Numbered from the stretch's first letter, positions 34,136 through 45,293 are shown. The stretch: 64,000 nt of DNA from Stomoxys calcitrans (GCF_963082655.1 NC_081553.1:47783541-47847540); one strand, 5' to 3'. Translations and numbers: made by a program. The notes: generated by a model from the sequence alone, not told the origin.

Positions 34136-34745
34136 CTAGAGGCTCAAGGAGTCAAGATCCCAGATCGGTTCATATGGCAGCTATATCAGGTTATGGACCG
34201 ATTTGGACCATACATCCCACAATTGTTGTACTAAAACACCGGGGTGAAAAATTACAGCCAAATCGGATAAGAATTGCGCCTTTTAAAAGCTCAAGAAGTC
34301 AAGATCCAAGATCGGTTTATATATCAGGTTATACGTAGCACAGTTGTTGGAAAAGTTATCAGAACACTTCGTGCAAATGTTCTGTCTATATGGCAGCTAT
34401 ATCCAAATCTGAACCGATCTGGGCCAAATCGAAAAAGGATACCGAGAAGCCTAACACAACTCACTGTGCCAAATTTTGGTGACATCGGACAGTAAACGTC
34501 CTTATCTCAAATTTTAACAAAATCGGATAATAAATGTTGCTTTAATGGGCCTAAGACCCTAAATCGGTGGATCGGTCCATACGGGGGCTACATCAAGATA
34601 AAGTCCCTTTATAGCCCATCTTCAAACTTAACCTGCCTATGGATATAAAAAGAATCTGTGCAAGACCAACTTGCAGACAGATGTCGATGAGCCCAACATA
34701 CTTCGCTATACCAAATTTCAACAAAATCGGACTATAAATGCGCCT
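34136..34745 (-). mobile_element. Mosaic of DINE array units
   Basis: Units of two subfamilies are joined: CTCAAGGAGTCAAGATCC with TATGGCAGCTATATCAGG, then TATGGCAGCTATATCCAAAT with AACCGATCTGGGCC, then fragments to 34745. No head or tail is seen. Confidence 0.7.
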
Positions 34746-36690
34746 ATTATACGCTATAGACTCAAAAACGGCTGAACCAATTTCCATGAAATTTTCACTT
34801 ATGGTGCATAATAATCCCGTGGTGAAAATAGGGTACTACATTTTTTGATTTCTGAAGGGGGGGCGGACCCTCCCCCCTACCCTAATTCTCAGAAACGCCA
34901 GATCTCGGAGATGGGTGGTGCGAAATTTTGTGTGCTCTCTTATAGTACCCTAAAAATAAAAATTTGGTATACAAATTTCGGATGGGGTACCTAAGGGGGA
35001 CGCCCCACCCCAAAACCTACCAAATATATATTTAGATCAATCACGACAATATGGGACTCAAATGAAAGGTATTTAGGATAAGAAAACGTATCTGACATTT
35101 AACTCTTGGACCAAGTGTTAGGGGGACTACCCCAACCCCCGCAGCACTCCTAAATCGCATATTTTCCGACCATTGCAATATGGGACTCAAATGAAGAGTA
35201 TTTGCTGGCAGAATACGAATCTGATATCGAAATGTGGAACAAAGTTTCTGGGGGCCACCCCTTCCCCAATAGAACCCCCAAACAGGACTTATTTACAAAC
35301 CATGGCAATATGGGGCTTAGATAAAAGATATTTGAGTGTAGATTACGAATTTGATATCCAAATATGGGACCAAGTGTTTGGGGGCCGCCCATCCAAAAAA
35401 CACACCCAAAAGAGGAAAAACTTACGACCATAGCAATATTGGGCTCAAATGAAAGTGTTTATGGGAGTAAAGCAGGAATCTAATATCAATATTCGGGAAA
35501 AAGTGTCTATGGGGCAGCCCCATTCCTATAATACCAACCATATAGGAAGTATTTGCTGGCCATTGCAATATAAGGCTCAAATAAGAGGTATTTTAGAGTA
35601 GAACACGAATCTGAAATATATTTTCAGGTCCAAGTCACTGAACGGCAGCCCCATCCCCCAAAACAGTTCCCAAACCGGTCATGTTTGCAAAGTTTGGAAA
35701 TATGAGGCCCATTTGAAAGATACTTGGGAGTAGACCACGAATCTGATATCAACAATCGGGAACAACTGCCTAGGGGACGTCCCTCCCCCATAATAACCCA
35801 AATGGGACGGATTTGCTCACCATGACAATTTGGGTCTTAACGGGTGTGGATATTGATAGTTTTTAGGTCCTTTACCCCAAAACGGACATATTTGTTGACT
35901 TTTGCAAAAGGGGGTTTAAATGAAAGGTATTTGGGATTAAAAACGAATTTGATATCCAATTTTTAGGCCAATGGAAATATGGGGTACAAATAAATGTAAA
36001 GGTAAAATATTTGAGAATAGATCACGATGCTGATATACTTTCAGGGCTAAGTGTTTGGGAGACAATCCCACTCCCCAAAACACCCCTAAATCAGGCTTAT
36101 TTACCGACCACGTCAATGGGGGGCTCAAATGAAAGGTATTGGGAAGTAGAGTACGAAATTGGTACCAACTTTCGGGAATTTTGTGGGGTAAACCCCTTCT
36201 CCAAAACACCCCATAAACATCAATTAGTTACTGACCATCGCAATATGGGGCTCAAATAAGAATTTGGGAGTAGAACACGAAGCTTATATCTAGATGTAGG
36301 GCTCCGATGCTTTCCCAAACATCCTCAAATAGTAAAAATTTTGCGGCCAAGTGTTTGAGGACGCACAACGCTGATATTTTTTCAGGGCCAAATGTCTAGG
36401 GGACCACCTCACCCCCATAAGCACCCCTAAATCGGACATTATGACAATATCGGGCTGAAATTTAGACTTTGAAGAATGAAGTATATCTAACACCCAAACG
36501 GTAAGGACCTTTAACCCTCCGAGCGGATTCATACATCAATTGTTATGCTGTTAGTCAAGCGATATAATTTATTTTCGTAGCATGGTATTTCACGAAAAGC
36601 TCTTTAATTGTCGAAAATATATATTCAAAGGATAATTTTGTACCATATAACGTAAAAGATCGCGCAGCGGAGCGGGTCCGGTTCAGCTAG
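34746..36690 (+). mobile_element. Non-autonomous Helitron with intact 3' end
   Basis: The 5' side starts within ATAGACTCAAAAACGGCTGA. About 12 units with TCAAATGAAAGGTATTTGGG follow. The 3' end at 36657-36690 reads CGCGCAGCGGAGCGGGTCCG, then GTTCAGCTAG. The next base is T, the start of another Helitron. Confidence 0.82.
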
Positions 36691-39010
36691 TCTCATATAT
36701 AAAATTCAATTTGTGTTTGTTTGTTCCGTATAGACTCAAAAACGTCTGAACCGATTACCTTGAAATTTTCACAGATTGTGTAGGTTGGTCTGGAAAGAAA
36801 CATAGGCTATATAATTCTTTGATATCGGAAGGGGAGCGAACCCTTCCCCTTACCCCAAATGTACTACCCAAAAATAAAAGTGGACCGGTCGGAAGAATAT
36901 GGGATTGAAATGAAAGGAATTCAAGGGTAGAGTACGAATTTCATAATAAAAGTTGGGTCCAAGTACCTGGGGGGCCGCCCCAGCCCCAAAACCCATTAAA
37001 ATAGGTTTATTTGACGATCATGACAATATGGGACTCAAATGAAAGGTATTCGGGAGAAGATTACGAATATGGCCAGGAAGTAGGAATAGGCTTTATAATT
37101 TACTGATAACGGAAGGGGGAAGGAGGGTCCCCTCTACCGTTACCCCAAAAACACCACCCAAAATCAAAAGTGGTCCGATAAGGACAATATGGGTATCAAA
37201 TGAAAGGTATGCGGGAGTAGATAACGAATCTGTCATACAAATTCATGTCGAAGTATAGGGAGTCACCCCACCCCCACAAAGCGCCCAAAACGGGCACATT
37301 AGCCAATAACGGATATATGGGACTCGGTTTGTTTGTTCCGCATAGACTGAAAAACGGCAGAACCGATTTGCTCGAAATATTCGCATATTGTGTAGGTTGG
37401 TTCGGAAGGAAACATAGGCTAAATAATTTGTCGGTATCGGAAGGGGGACGGACCTTATGCCAAAAACACATCCCAAAATCAAAAGTTGATCGATCGGGAC
37501 AATATAGGTATCGAATGAAAGGAATTGGAGAGTAGAATATGAATATGGTATTAAATTTTGAGTCTAAGTACGCATTGGGCCGCCCCAACCCCAAAGCTCC
37601 CCCAAACAGACATATTGGACATTCATTTCAATATGGGGCTCAAATGAAAGGTATTCAGGAGTAGATTTCGAATCTGATATACAAAAGCAGATCGAAGTAT
37701 AGGCGGTCACGCCAACCCTCAAAAACGCCATTAGACCCTTTATGACTACATGATGCATGGTTGAACCAATTTTCTTAAAATTTTCATAGATTGTGTAAGT
37801 TTGTCTAGGAGGAAACATGGCTATAAAAGTTTTATATATCGGGTGGAGGCGGACCCTCCCCTTACCCAACAACGCCACCCATATCCGAAAGTGGTCCGAT
37901 GGCCACAATAAGGGTATCAAATTAAAGGTATTGGTGGCCAGAAAACGAATATGATATTAAAATTTGGGTCCAATTACCCAGCGGGCCCTCCCTCCAACCC
38001 CGAAACCCCTCTAAACAGATATGTTCGAAGTTCATGTCATTATGGGACTCAAATGAAAAGTATTCGGCATTAGATTACAAATATGGCATAAAAACTTGGG
38101 TCCATAAAATGGGAGGTCACCCCACCCACAAAAACCCCCAATGGGGCATATTAGCTGACCATGGCTATATTAAGCTCAAATAAATTTTATTTGGAGTAGA
38201 TTACAATAGGACTTTAAAATTTGAGTTCAAGTCCAGGTGACACTTTTCCTTCTAAAAATACATCAAATGGGTTATTTGACCCATTATGACAATATGGGAC
38301 TCAAATGAAAGGTATTTGAGAGTACAAAACGGATTTGATATGCAATTTTGGAGTCAAGTGTTTGGGGAATATGATCCGTTTGGAGGGTGTTTTGGTGCTG
38401 GCGTGGCCAACGGTACTTTGCCCTGAAAATAAATATGAAATTCGTTCTTTACCCCCAAATACCGTTGATTTGAGCTCCAATTTGCCAAAGTCGGATTATG
38501 GCTCAGACATTCCCACTCAAATATGGATATCAAATTCGTGCAACACTCCCAAAACCCCTTTAATTTGAGCCCCATATTACCATGGTCGGTAAATATGATC
38601 CGTTTGGAGGGTGTTTTGGTGCTGGCGTGGCTAACGGTACTTTGCCCTGAAAATAGATATGAAATTCGTTCTTTACCCCCAAATACCGTTGATTTGAGCT
38701 CCAATTTGCCAAAGTCGGATGTGAAGTTCAGTTTAGGGAGTGACGCCCTAAAGCACCCCCTAAACTGAACTTCACATCCGACTTTGGCAAATTGGAGCTC
38801 AAATCAACGGTGTTTGGGGGTAAAGAACAAATTTCATATCTATTTTGAGGGCAAAGTACCGGCGGCCGCCTCAGCTCCAAAACACCCTCCAAACGGATCA
38901 TATTTACCGACCATGGCAATATGGGGCTCAAATTAAAGGGGTTTTGGGAGTGTGGCACGAATTTGATGTCCATATTTGAGTGGTAATGTCTGTGCTGCCA
39001 TTGCTTTTCA
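36691..39010 (+). mobile_element. Non-autonomous Helitron, starts exactly at the previous CTAG, holds a palindrome
   Basis: The 5' end TCTCATATATAAAATTCAAT is at 36691, followed by GTTCCGTATAGACTCAAAAA. Units of about 130 bp run to 38340. From 38504 to 38992 the DNA is a large inverted repeat made of two opposite copies of the Helitron 3' half. It then joins LINE sequence at about 39015. Confidence 0.8.
38504..38992. repeat. Large palindrome, arms of about 235 bp
   Basis: Left arm 38504 to about 38739 and right arm about 38757 to 38992 are near-perfect inverted copies. The arms meet around CAGTTTAGGG and CCCTAAACTG with about 17 nt between. Outer edges are CAGACATT at left and AATGTCTG at right. 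Confidence 0.9.
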
Positions 39011-39014
39011 TTAC

Positions 39015-39540
39015 CATAATTTTTAAAAATACCAGATCTCGGAGATTGGAAATGCTATTCGTTCGAAATTTTTTTTGCATCCTTACAATCACCAAGGAGT
39101 GTAAGAAGGAGATTAAAGCCCTCTCTGAGGTTGGCACAAATCCGCATCGTTTGAGTGGCGGGCCATAACGGAGTTAAGGGGGAATAAACGGGGCAGACGA
39201 TTTGACTGTGAAGGCCAGAGGACTGCCGTCGATAAACTTGGTTAACCCGAAGCCTTTCGGTTCGACGCAGTCCGGCTTAAGCGCGTGGGCCACAAACGCG
39301 CATGTAACACTGTGGAACAGCGAAACAGTCGATAGGACGGCGAAAATCTTATGGGGTGATCCGAATCGTGAGAGGACGAGGCTATTACTGAAACGAAGTA
39401 AGAAGGAGGTCTGTATAGCTTTTGGTGTCATAACGGGGCACATAGGACTACGAGCCCCCGCTTATGCAAAATTGGTGCGCGCATCCGGGTAGGGCATGTG
39501 GGGAAAATGATGAGACGTTGGAGCATTTCAGGGTTCAGGG
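39015..39540 (+). pseudogene. Non-LTR retrotransposon fragment: RNase H end and C-terminal zinc-knuckle region
   Basis: One frame at 39202-39490 reads KARGLPSINLVNPKPFGSTQ and NRERTRLLLKRSKKEV, then TGHIGLRAPAYAKL. It continues after a shift with ACGE and ETLEHFRVQ, the end of a CxxC-H-C zinc knuckle. Upstream at 39100-39175, GTNPHRLSGGP-like text is the decayed RNase H. It shares the segment NLVNPKPFG with the fragment at 23746-24895. The same fragment lies in reverse at 41170-41560. Confidence 0.8.
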
Positions 39541-39546
39541 TATATA

Positions 39547-39784
39547 TTGGGTTGCCCAAAAAGTAATTGCGGATTTTTCATATAGTCGGCGTTGACAAAT
39601 TTTTTCACAGCTTGTGACTCTGTAATTGCATTCTTTCTTCTGTCAGTTATCAGCTGTTACTTTTAGCTTGCTTTGGAAAAAAAAGTGTAAAAAAAGTATA
39701 TTTGATTAAAGTTCATTCAAAGTTTTATTAAAAATGCATTTACTTTCTTTTAAAAAATCCGCAATTACTTTTTGGGCAACCCAA
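39547..39784 (+). mobile_element. Mariner-type MITE, copy 3
   Basis: 238 bp, TTGGGTTGCCCAAAAAGTAA termini, flanked by TATA at left and TA at right. Confidence 0.95.
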
Positions 39785-39826
39785 TAAGATTCGTCACGAC
39801 CGAATTTAGCACTCTTTTACTCATTT
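39785..39826 (+). mobile_element. DINE tail scrap
   Basis: AGATTCGTCACGACCGAATT followed by TAGCACTCTTTTACTCATTT is a decayed DINE tail hairpin and terminus. The MITE at 39547-39784 separates it from what preceded it. Confidence 0.65.
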
Positions 39827-40125
39827 GTGCTTTAATGGAAAGTTTTCACTAGACATTGAATATAGCGATAAGCTTAAAAACACTTCAAAAAAGATTTCAT
39901 TGACATTTTTTTTTTTTATTTCTCAAACGTATTAACAAAAGGCTATTTAGCATTTCTTATAACTATCACTACACAATTCACTGTTTAAACTGATTTTGTT
40001 TGCTTGGGGTTGCAATGGGTGGGGGTTTATTAAAATATAAATTCACAAACTAATTGAGAAGCCTTTTTAGGCTAAAATTCGTATCGATCTTTTAAACCGA
40101 AACGCCCATACAAAAATATTGGGAC
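39827..40125. other. 3' flank of the second chitin-binding gene
   Basis: A+T-rich single-copy DNA. It includes the probable 3' UTR and polyadenylation signal of the gene to its right (minus strand). Confidence 0.55.
40026..40031 (-). terminator. Polyadenylation signal AATAAA
   Basis: Reads AATAAA on the minus strand, about 95 nt downstream of the stop codon at 40126-40128. This is a plausible 3' end signal for the gene at 40126-40673. Confidence 0.6.
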
Positions 40126-40673
40126 TTATTCGTCGTTGGTGCAACCACGTATTTCTCGCCAAGAGGGCCAAGTGAAACATCCCAAATAGCCATCCTGGTT
40201 GACAAAGGCTTTCTGATCGGGACATGTCATGACCAAGGGCTCACCACCACTAACGGGACACAGATAAAAGTTGGTAGGGAGCTCATGCGGCTGTGGTTGG
40301 CTCAAACTTATGCCAGTACAGGTAGGAGGTCCAACGTGATAAATACAATTACCGTCGACTTCGGAGAGAGGCACACAACCAGCAACTGTGGAATTTTTCA
40401 CAAAGAATGTATTGGGTTCGCAAGATTGTTCCAAAGCCAAGTCATCACCAACACAGAGATAAAATTTCGTGCCATCATCTGATGGCCACAATTCGTTTTC
40501 ATACTTGCAGCCCTGTACCAAATTTTGGGCCTGGACTTGCAGAAGAACTGTTGCGGCTACCACCGCAATGATGGCTAAAAGAAAGGTGCCTAAACGATGG
40601 AGATAGAGAGTGATTTGATTTATTATCTTTTTTTTTTGCTTTAATCAAGCAACAAACCTTGAATCGCTGCCAT
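40126..40673 (-). CDS. Secreted protein with two chitin-binding peritrophin-A-like domains, two exons
   Basis: Exon 1 is 40673-40658 (ATG plus five codons and one base) and exon 2 is 40589-40126. A 68-nt intron with donor CAAG|GTTTGT and acceptor CGTTTAG|GC lies between, phase 1. Joined, they give 159 residues. Residues 1-26 make a clear signal peptide (TFLLAIIAVVAATVLL, cut after VQA). Domain 1 has Cys 33, 51, 62, 77 and 87; domain 2 has Cys 96, 116, 128, 143 and 155. Both have FYLC and lack the second cysteine of canonical CBM14. A single-exon reading would need a GTG start and would lose half of the signal peptide. Likely role: chitin binding in gut lining or cuticle (family knowledge). 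It is a paralogue of 12460-13305, without the mucin-like stretch. Exact substrate and tissue are unknown. Confidence 0.88.
40590..40657 (-). other. 68-nt intron splitting the signal-peptide coding region
   Basis: GTTTGT donor after CAAG, pyrimidine-rich region and TTTAG acceptor. Joining the exons restores a single hydrophobic signal peptide starting MAAIQGTFLLAII. Length is typical for short fly introns. Confidence 0.85.
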
Positions 40674-40726
40674 GTTTTAACTTTTATTAGGCGCAATTGT
40701 TTTTTAATTGCTTTAGAAAAATCAAC

Positions 40727-40761
40727 TGTCTTTCGTTTACAATTCAACACTTATTTTTATA
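40727..40761 (-). promoter_or_regulatory. Core promoter: TATA box and initiator
   Basis: TATAAAA on the minus strand at 40761-40755 and ACAGTT (initiator-like) around 40729-40724, with A+1 proposed at 40727. Spacing is about 34 nt and the predicted 5' UTR is 54 nt to the ATG at 40673. The start context AAAACATGG suits fly translation. Confidence 0.6.
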
Positions 40762-41007
40762 ACCTTTGTCGGTAGTGGATTCCATCCATGAATCAAATCA
40801 AATACAAAAATACTTAAAATTCGACTTATCTCACATATGTCAGTGGATAGGAAGCTATCACAAACAATCATTCACTCTCCCTCACTCCCTCACTCCTTCA
40901 TTCATTTTCATTTTTTTGTTGTTGTTGTTTTCATAATATTAACCGATATGTCGCATGTATGACAGTTTAAGCGACAACCCAATTGATATACAATTTAATC
41001 TATTCGT
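40762..41007. other. Upstream intergenic DNA of the second chitin-binding gene
   Basis: Single-copy-looking, with TCACTCTCCCTCACTCCCTC near 40872 and a TTGTTG run near 40917-40932. Possible regulatory DNA, but no factor site can be named. Confidence 0.4.
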
Positions 41008-41138
41008 TAGGGTTTTTATGCCCTACACCATTAACGTGATACAGGGTATTATAAGTTAGTGCATTTGTTTGTAACACCCAAAGGGAAGAGAGTTAGACCC
41101 ATTGATAAGTGTATCCATCGACCAGGATCAGGATTTTA
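41008..41138 (+). mobile_element. Head of a second INE-1-like family
   Basis: TTTTTATGCCCTACACCATT, then CAGGGTATTATAAGTTAGTG, TTGTAACACCCAAAG and AGACCCATTGATAAGTGTAT. The layout (TATxCCC start, GGGTATTATAA, TTGTAACACC) parallels DINE heads, but the text differs. It is cut off by a Helitron end at 41146. Confidence 0.6.
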
Positions 41139-41145
41139 TTTAAGA

Positions 41146-41640
41146 CTAGCCCAAACGGGCCCGTTCCGCTGCGCCTTCTTTAACTCTCACTTGCCGCACC
41201 GATTTTGCATAAGCGGGCTCGTTGTCTTATGTGCCCCGTTAAGACACCAAAAGCTATACTGACCTCCTTCTTACTTCCTTTCAGTAATAGCCTCGTCCTC
41301 TCACGATCCGGATCACCCCATAAGATTTAAGCCATCCTATCGACTACTTCGCGTTTGTCGCCCACGCGCTTAAGCCGGACTGCGTCGAGCCGAAAGGCTT
41401 CGGGTTAACCAAGTTTATCGACGGCAGTCCTCTGGCCTTCACTGTCAAATCGTCTGCCCTTTTACGCCCCCTTACTCCGTTATGGCCCGGCACTCAAACG
41501 ATGGGGATTGTGCCATCCTCAAAGAGGACTTTAATTTCCTTCTCACACTCCTCGGTGACTGTAAGAATGAAAAAAAAAAAAAAATTTCGAAGGAATCGCA
41601 TAACAAATCTCCGAGATCTGGTGTTTTTAAAAATTAGGGT
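41146..41640 (-). mobile_element. Helitron 3' end fused to a captured LINE fragment
   Basis: CTAG (41146-41149) in minus orientation has the GC-rich end CCAAACGGGCCCGTTCCGCT beside it and T outside. Inside, from about 41185 to 41560, the minus strand encodes the same RNase H/C-terminal LINE piece as 39015-39540 (NLVNPKPFG region at about 41395-41425). Helitron interior resumes at about 41640. Confidence 0.78.
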
Positions 41641-41822
41641 AATGAGAAGATTTAGGGGAGCGATGGCAACTCTGACATTTCCACTCAAATATGGATATCA
41701 AATTCGTCCAAAACTCCCAAATCCCTTTAATTTGAGTCCCATATTGCCATGGTCGGTAAATATGATCCGTACGAAAGGTGTTTTGGGGCTGGGGCGGCCA
41801 CCGGCACTTTGCCCTCAAAATA

Positions 41823-42118
41823 GATATGAAATTCGTTTTTTACTCCCAAATACCATTGATTTCAGCTTCAATTTGCCAAAGTTGGATATGAAGTTCAGTT
41901 TGCAAATTTTGCCCATGAACATTCCACTAAGGAACAGGGGCAAACTTCTCACAATATCCACCGGCCCTCAAAATAGATATGAAATTCGTTATTTACCCCC
42001 AAATACCTTTGATTTGAGCTTCAATTTGCCAAAGTTGGATATGAAGTTCAGTTTGCAAATTGCAAATTTTGCCCATGAACATTCCACTAAGGAACAGGGG
42101 CAAACTTCTCACATATCA
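41823..42118. repeat. Tandem duplication across a Helitron-SINE junction
   Basis: A segment containing GATATGAAATTCGTT, TTGCCAAAGTTGGATATGAA and the SINE end CCACTAAGGAACAGGGGCAA is present twice, offset 153 bp (anchors at 41823 and 41976). Only the second copy continues into the full SINE. Confidence 0.8.
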
Positions 42119-42370
42119 AAAGAGTGCAGTCCGATTCAAGTTTTAAGCTCAATGATAAGGGGCCTCCTTTTTATAGGCGAGTGCGAATGGCGTGCCGCAG
42201 TGCGACACCTTTTTGGAGAGAAGTTCTACATGGCATAGTACCTCACAAATGTTGGCAGCGTTAGGAGGGGAAAACCACCACTGAAAATTTTTACTGATGG
42301 TCTCGCCAGGATTCGAACCCAGGCGTTCAGCGTCATGGGCGGACATGCTAACCTCTGCGCTACGGTGGCC
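42061..42370 (-). mobile_element. tRNA-derived SINE, best-preserved copy
   Basis: On the minus strand: GGCCACCGTAGCGCAGAGGT (A box), CCTGGGTTCGAATCCTGG (intact B box GGTTCGAATCC), GTGCGACACC-type central region in complement and tail CATGGGCAAAATTTGCA. CAGTTT occurs just outside both ends, a possible short target duplication. The tRNA-like head is not a tRNA gene because the body follows without a mature tRNA 3' end. Confidence 0.88.
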
Positions 42371-45293
42371 TCCAGTTTAGTGTGTTTTGTAAGGAGTACC
42401 CCCAAACACTTGGCTTCAAAATTGCATATCAAATTTGTTTTCTACTCTCAAATGCCTTTCATTTGAGTCCCATATTGTCATAAGGAAAAGCGCCACCTAG
42501 ACTTGAATGCAAATTTTAATGTCACATTGGTAATCTACTTCCGAATACCTTTCATTTGAGTCCCATATAGCCATGGTCAGCTAATATGGCCCTTTGGGGG
42601 TATTTGGGGGTGGGGCGACCTCCCATTTTATGGACTGAATTTTTTATGCCTTATTTGTAATATTATAATGAATACTTTTCATATGAGTCCCATATTGATA
42701 GGAACATCGAATGTATATGTTTAGAGGAGTTTTGGGTTTGGAACGGCCTGTTGGGTATTTGGACCAAAATTTTAATACGATATTCGTTTTCTAGTCTCCA
42801 ATACCTTTAATTTGATAACCATATTGTGCCCATCGGTCCACTTTTGGTTGTGGGTTGCGTTTTTGGGGTAAGGGGGAGGAACCGCCCCCATCCGATATCT
42901 AAAAATTATATAGCCTACGTTTCATTCCAGACAATCGTAAAAAATCTATGAAAATTTTAAGAAAATCGGTTCAGCCCAGTATCATATGGTCATAATGGGT
43001 CCAATGGCGTTTTTGAGGGGTGGCATGACCCCCTATACTTCGATCTGATTTAGTATGCCAGATTCGAATTCTACCTTTCCGTTGAGGCCCATATTGGTAT
43101 GAACGTCCAATATGTCTGTTTGAGGGAATTTCGGGGTTGGGGCGGCCCGATGGGTACTTAGACCAAAATTTTAATACCATATTCTTATTCTATTTTCCAA
43201 TACCTTTCATTTGATACCCATATTGTCCCGATCGGTCCACTTATGATTTTGGGTTGAATTTTTGGCATTGAGGGGGAGGGTCCGTCCCCCTTTCGATATC
43301 TAAAAATTATTTAGCCTACGTTAAATGCCAGACAATCTTAAAAAATCTATGAAAATTTTAAGAAAATCGGTTCAGCCCAGTATCATATGGTCATAATGGG
43401 TCCAATGGCGTTTTTGAAGGCTGGCGTGACCCTCTATACTTCGATCTGATTTTGTATGCCAGATTCGAATTCTACTCCCGAATACCTTTCATTTGAGCCC
43501 CATATTGATATGAACGTCCAGTGTGTCTGTTTGGGGGTATTTCGGGGTTGGGGCGGCTCGATAGGTTCTTAGACTCAAATTTAAATACCATATTCGTATT
43601 CTACTCTCCAATACCTTTCCTTTGATACCTATATTGTCCCGATTGGTCCACTTTTGATTTTGGGTTTTGGCATTGAGGGGGAGGGTCCGTCCCCCTTCCG
43701 ATATTGAAATATTATATAGCCTATGTTTCCTTTCAGGCCAACCTACACAATATGCGAAAATTTCGAGAAAATCTGTTCTGTCATTTTTCAGTCTATACGG
43801 AACAAACAAACCGAGTCCCATATAACCGTGATTGGCTAATGTGTCCATTTTGGGCTTTTTTGTGGGGAGTGGGGTGACCCTCTTTACTTCGACATGAATT
43901 TATATGCCAGATTCATTATCTACTCCCGCATACTTTTCATTTGATACCCATATTGTCCTTATCGGTCTACTTTTGATTTTAGGTGGTGTTTTTGGGGCAA
44001 CGGTGGAGAGTCCGCCCCCTTCCTTTATCAATAAATTATAAAGCGTATTCATACTTCCTGACCATATTTGTAATCTACTCTCAAATACCTATCATTTGAG
44101 TCCCATACCATCATGATCATCAAATAAACCTATTTAAAGGGGATTTGGGGCTGGGGCGGCCCCTAGTTACCGTATTCTACTCTCCTATACCTTTCATTTG
44201 ATACCTACATTGTCCTGATCGGTCCACTTTTGATTTTGAGTTGTATTTTTGGCAAAAGGGGGAGGGTCTGTCCCCCTTTCGATATCTACAATAAAAGTTA
44301 TTTAGCCTATGTTTCATTCCAGACAATCATAAAAAAATCTATGAAAATTTTAAGAAAATCGGTTCAGCCCAGTATCATATGGTCATAATGGGTCCAATGG
44401 CGTTTTTGAGGAGTGGCATGACCCCCTATACTTCGATCTGATTTTGTATGCCAGATTCGAAATCTACTCCCGAATACCTTTCATTTGAGCCCCATATTGA
44501 AATGAACGTCCAATATGTCTGGTTGGGGGAGTTTTGGGTTTGGGGCAGCCCGATGGGTACTTAGAGGGGGAGGGTCCGTCCCCCTTCCGATATTGAAAAA
44601 TTATATAGCCGATGTTTCCTTCCAGACCAACCTACACAATATGTGAACATTTCGAGAAAATCGATTCTGCTGTTTTTCAGTTTTTACGGAACTAACAAAC
44701 CGAGTCCCATATAACCGTGATTGGCTAATGTGCCCATTTTGGGGGTTATTGAGGGGCTTGAGTGACCCCCTATACTTCGACCTGAATTTGTATGCCATAT
44801 TCGTTATCTACTTCCGCACATTTTTCATTTGATACCCATATTGTTCCAATCGGTCCACTTTTGATTTTGGGTTGTGTTTTTGGTGTAGCGGTGGAGGGAC
44901 CGCCCCTTTCGTTAATAATAAATTATGAATCCTATTCCTACTTCCAGACCATATTCGTAATCTTCTCCCGAATACCTTTCATATGAGTCCCATATTGTCC
45001 TGGTCGTCAAATAAACCTATTTTAAGGGGTTTTGGGGCTGAGTCGGCCCCCCATGTACTTGGACCCAACTTTTGTTATGTAATTCGTACTCTACTCGTGA
45101 ATACCTTTCAGTTGAATCCCATATTGCCTCGATCGGTCCACTTTTATATTTGGGGGAGCGTCCGCTCCCCCTTCCGATATCAAAAATGTATATAGCCTAT
45201 GTTTCCTGCCAGGTCAACCTACACAATCTGAGAAAATTTCAAGGTAATTGGTTTTGAGTCTATACGGAACAAACACAAATTTAATTTTACAAT

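Larger units (their letters stand above)
41640..45290 (-). mobile_element. Non-autonomous Helitron block with SINE
   Basis: About 25 units with CCTTTCATTTGAGTCCCATA. A SINE lies at 42061-42370. The 5' signature is internal at about 43794-43813 and again, near the end, at about 45255-45290 (GAGTCTATACGGAACAAACA, then CAAATTTAATTTTAC). The internal ends suggest several fused copies. Frames such as 41501-42238 run across unrelated repeats and are not genes. Confidence 0.75.

Noticed and set aside
41501..42238. Open frame of 245 codons
   Set aside because: It crosses LINE antisense sequence, Helitron interior, a duplicated junction and a SINE. No single gene could span these unrelated repeats.
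42300..42370. tRNA-like sequence with A and B boxes
   Set aside because: It is the head of a SINE. The same body follows in several copies, and there is no separate tRNA 3' end.
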